Shown here one piece after another: positions 63,819 through 64,000 of a DNA stretch of 64,000 bases (position 1 is the stretch's first letter; each line of letters begins with the position of its first letter). The notes under the pieces are model-generated. The model saw only the letters and a list, made by a program, of their open reading frames with translations, did no database searches and was not told the DNA's origin. A program made the position numbers and the translations under genes. Origin of the DNA: an uncultured Pelagibacteraceae bacterium (GTDB lineage Bacteria > Pseudomonadota > Alphaproteobacteria > Pelagibacterales > Pelagibacteraceae); the NCBI GenBank assembly GCA_902635515.1, contig CACPOD010000005.1, forward strand, positions 39,769 to 103,768. The letters are read 5' to 3'.

Positions 63819-64000
63819 ATGACGAAAAATAACCTAAAAGTAGTTAAATCTACTAAAGATCAAGAAATGGATGTTAAAGAAAAGAACAAAGCGTTGGACG
63901 CTGCAATAGCTCAAATTACAGATAATTTTGGAAAAGGCTCTGTAATGAAGCTTGGAGAAAAAAGAGCGATGGATATTGAATCTGTTTCAACAGGTTCTTT
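63819..64000 (+). CDS. recA: Recombinase RecA, N-terminal part (3' end outside window)
   Basis: About 60 residues are visible before the edge. After a short polar leader come [27 protein letters not shown] and the start of the next strand (DIESVSTGS), which is the strongly conserved RecA N-terminus (family: K-x-x-A-L-x-A-A-L-x-Q-I-E-x-x-F-G-K-G-S-I-M). RecA forms filaments on single-stranded DNA for recombination and triggers LexA and UmuD cleavage. Shine-Dalgarno AAAAGAGGC precedes the ATG. Confidence 0.96.
   Translation, partial: MTKNNLKVVKSTKDQEMDVKEKNKALDAAIAQITDNFGKGSVMKLGEKRAMDIESVSTGS

Noticed and set aside
1..64000. Search for CRISPR arrays, insertion sequences, prophage genes and toxin-antitoxin pairs
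   Set aside because: No spaced repeats, transposase or integrase motifs, capsid genes or typical toxin-antitoxin pairs were found. Short A/T-rich repeats are explained by base composition.

Overview
The window looks like the chromosome of a streamlined marine alphaproteobacterium of the SAR11 (Pelagibacter) type. The base composition is very AT-rich, spacers are a few bases or absent, many stop/start codons overlap (ATGA, TAATG), and there is a proteorhodopsin, a compact urease locus, a DksA with a single cysteine and alphaproteobacterial-type SOS boxes. No insertion sequence, phage gene, integrase or CRISPR array was seen. The window starts inside rpoD and ends inside recA.

Layout. (1) 1-7.7 kb: the end of rpoD and an atypical tRNA-Val; an AT-rich block with a three-gene minus-strand glycosyltransferase/membrane set and a TPR plus 2OG-oxygenase pair; a CAT-anticodon tRNA; a polytopic membrane protein; mlaC and mlaA; an AmpD-like amidase. 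(2) 7.8-29.2 kb: rnpB, then one long division and cell-wall cluster (mraZ, ftsZ, rsmH, ftsL, ftsI, a fused murE-murF, mraY, murD, ftsW, murG, murC, murB, ddl, ftsQ, a much reduced ftsA, lpxC) followed by bamD and ligA. (3) 29-42.8 kb: housekeeping genes: M24 peptidase, uvrD-type helicase, AsmA-like protein, fumC, a MazG-like enzyme, nadC, nadA, tRNA-Leu, a 53-residue membrane protein, ygfZ, dihydroorotase, an SMR transporter and prpE. (4) 43-47 kb: a blue-type proteorhodopsin with its own strong terminator, then a desaturase, [2Fe-2S] ferredoxin, ferredoxin reductase and GST, the first of these behind a large inverted repeat. (5) 47-53.8 kb: dksA with two tiny membrane-protein genes coupled behind it, then a surface-polymer block: GT39-like transferase, GT2, DUF1800, DUF1501 and a lyase-like secreted protein. 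(6) 53.8-58.7 kb: ureDABCEFG. (7) 58.7-64 kb: umuDC with a LexA-type box, small detoxification-type genes, glycerate kinase, a TolC-like protein and the start of recA, also with a probable SOS box.

How it fits together. Region 2 makes UDP-MurNAc-pentapeptide, lipid II and the divisome from one promoter that appears to be under MraZ autocontrol. Region 4 pairs a light-driven proton pump with what looks like a complete electron-transfer chain (reductase, ferredoxin, di-iron membrane enzyme). Urease gives access to urea nitrogen. The umuDC and recA sites suggest a small SOS regulon.

The observations most worth following are the FtsA protein cut down to roughly its SHS2 domain and membrane helix, with ftsZ moved to the front of the cluster; the 31-base perfect inverted repeat that buries a TATAAT box in front of the desaturase chain; the tRNA-Val whose D-loop and T-loop both depart from consensus; and the two coupled microproteins after dksA. 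All functions are read from motifs and gene order; no database search was run.
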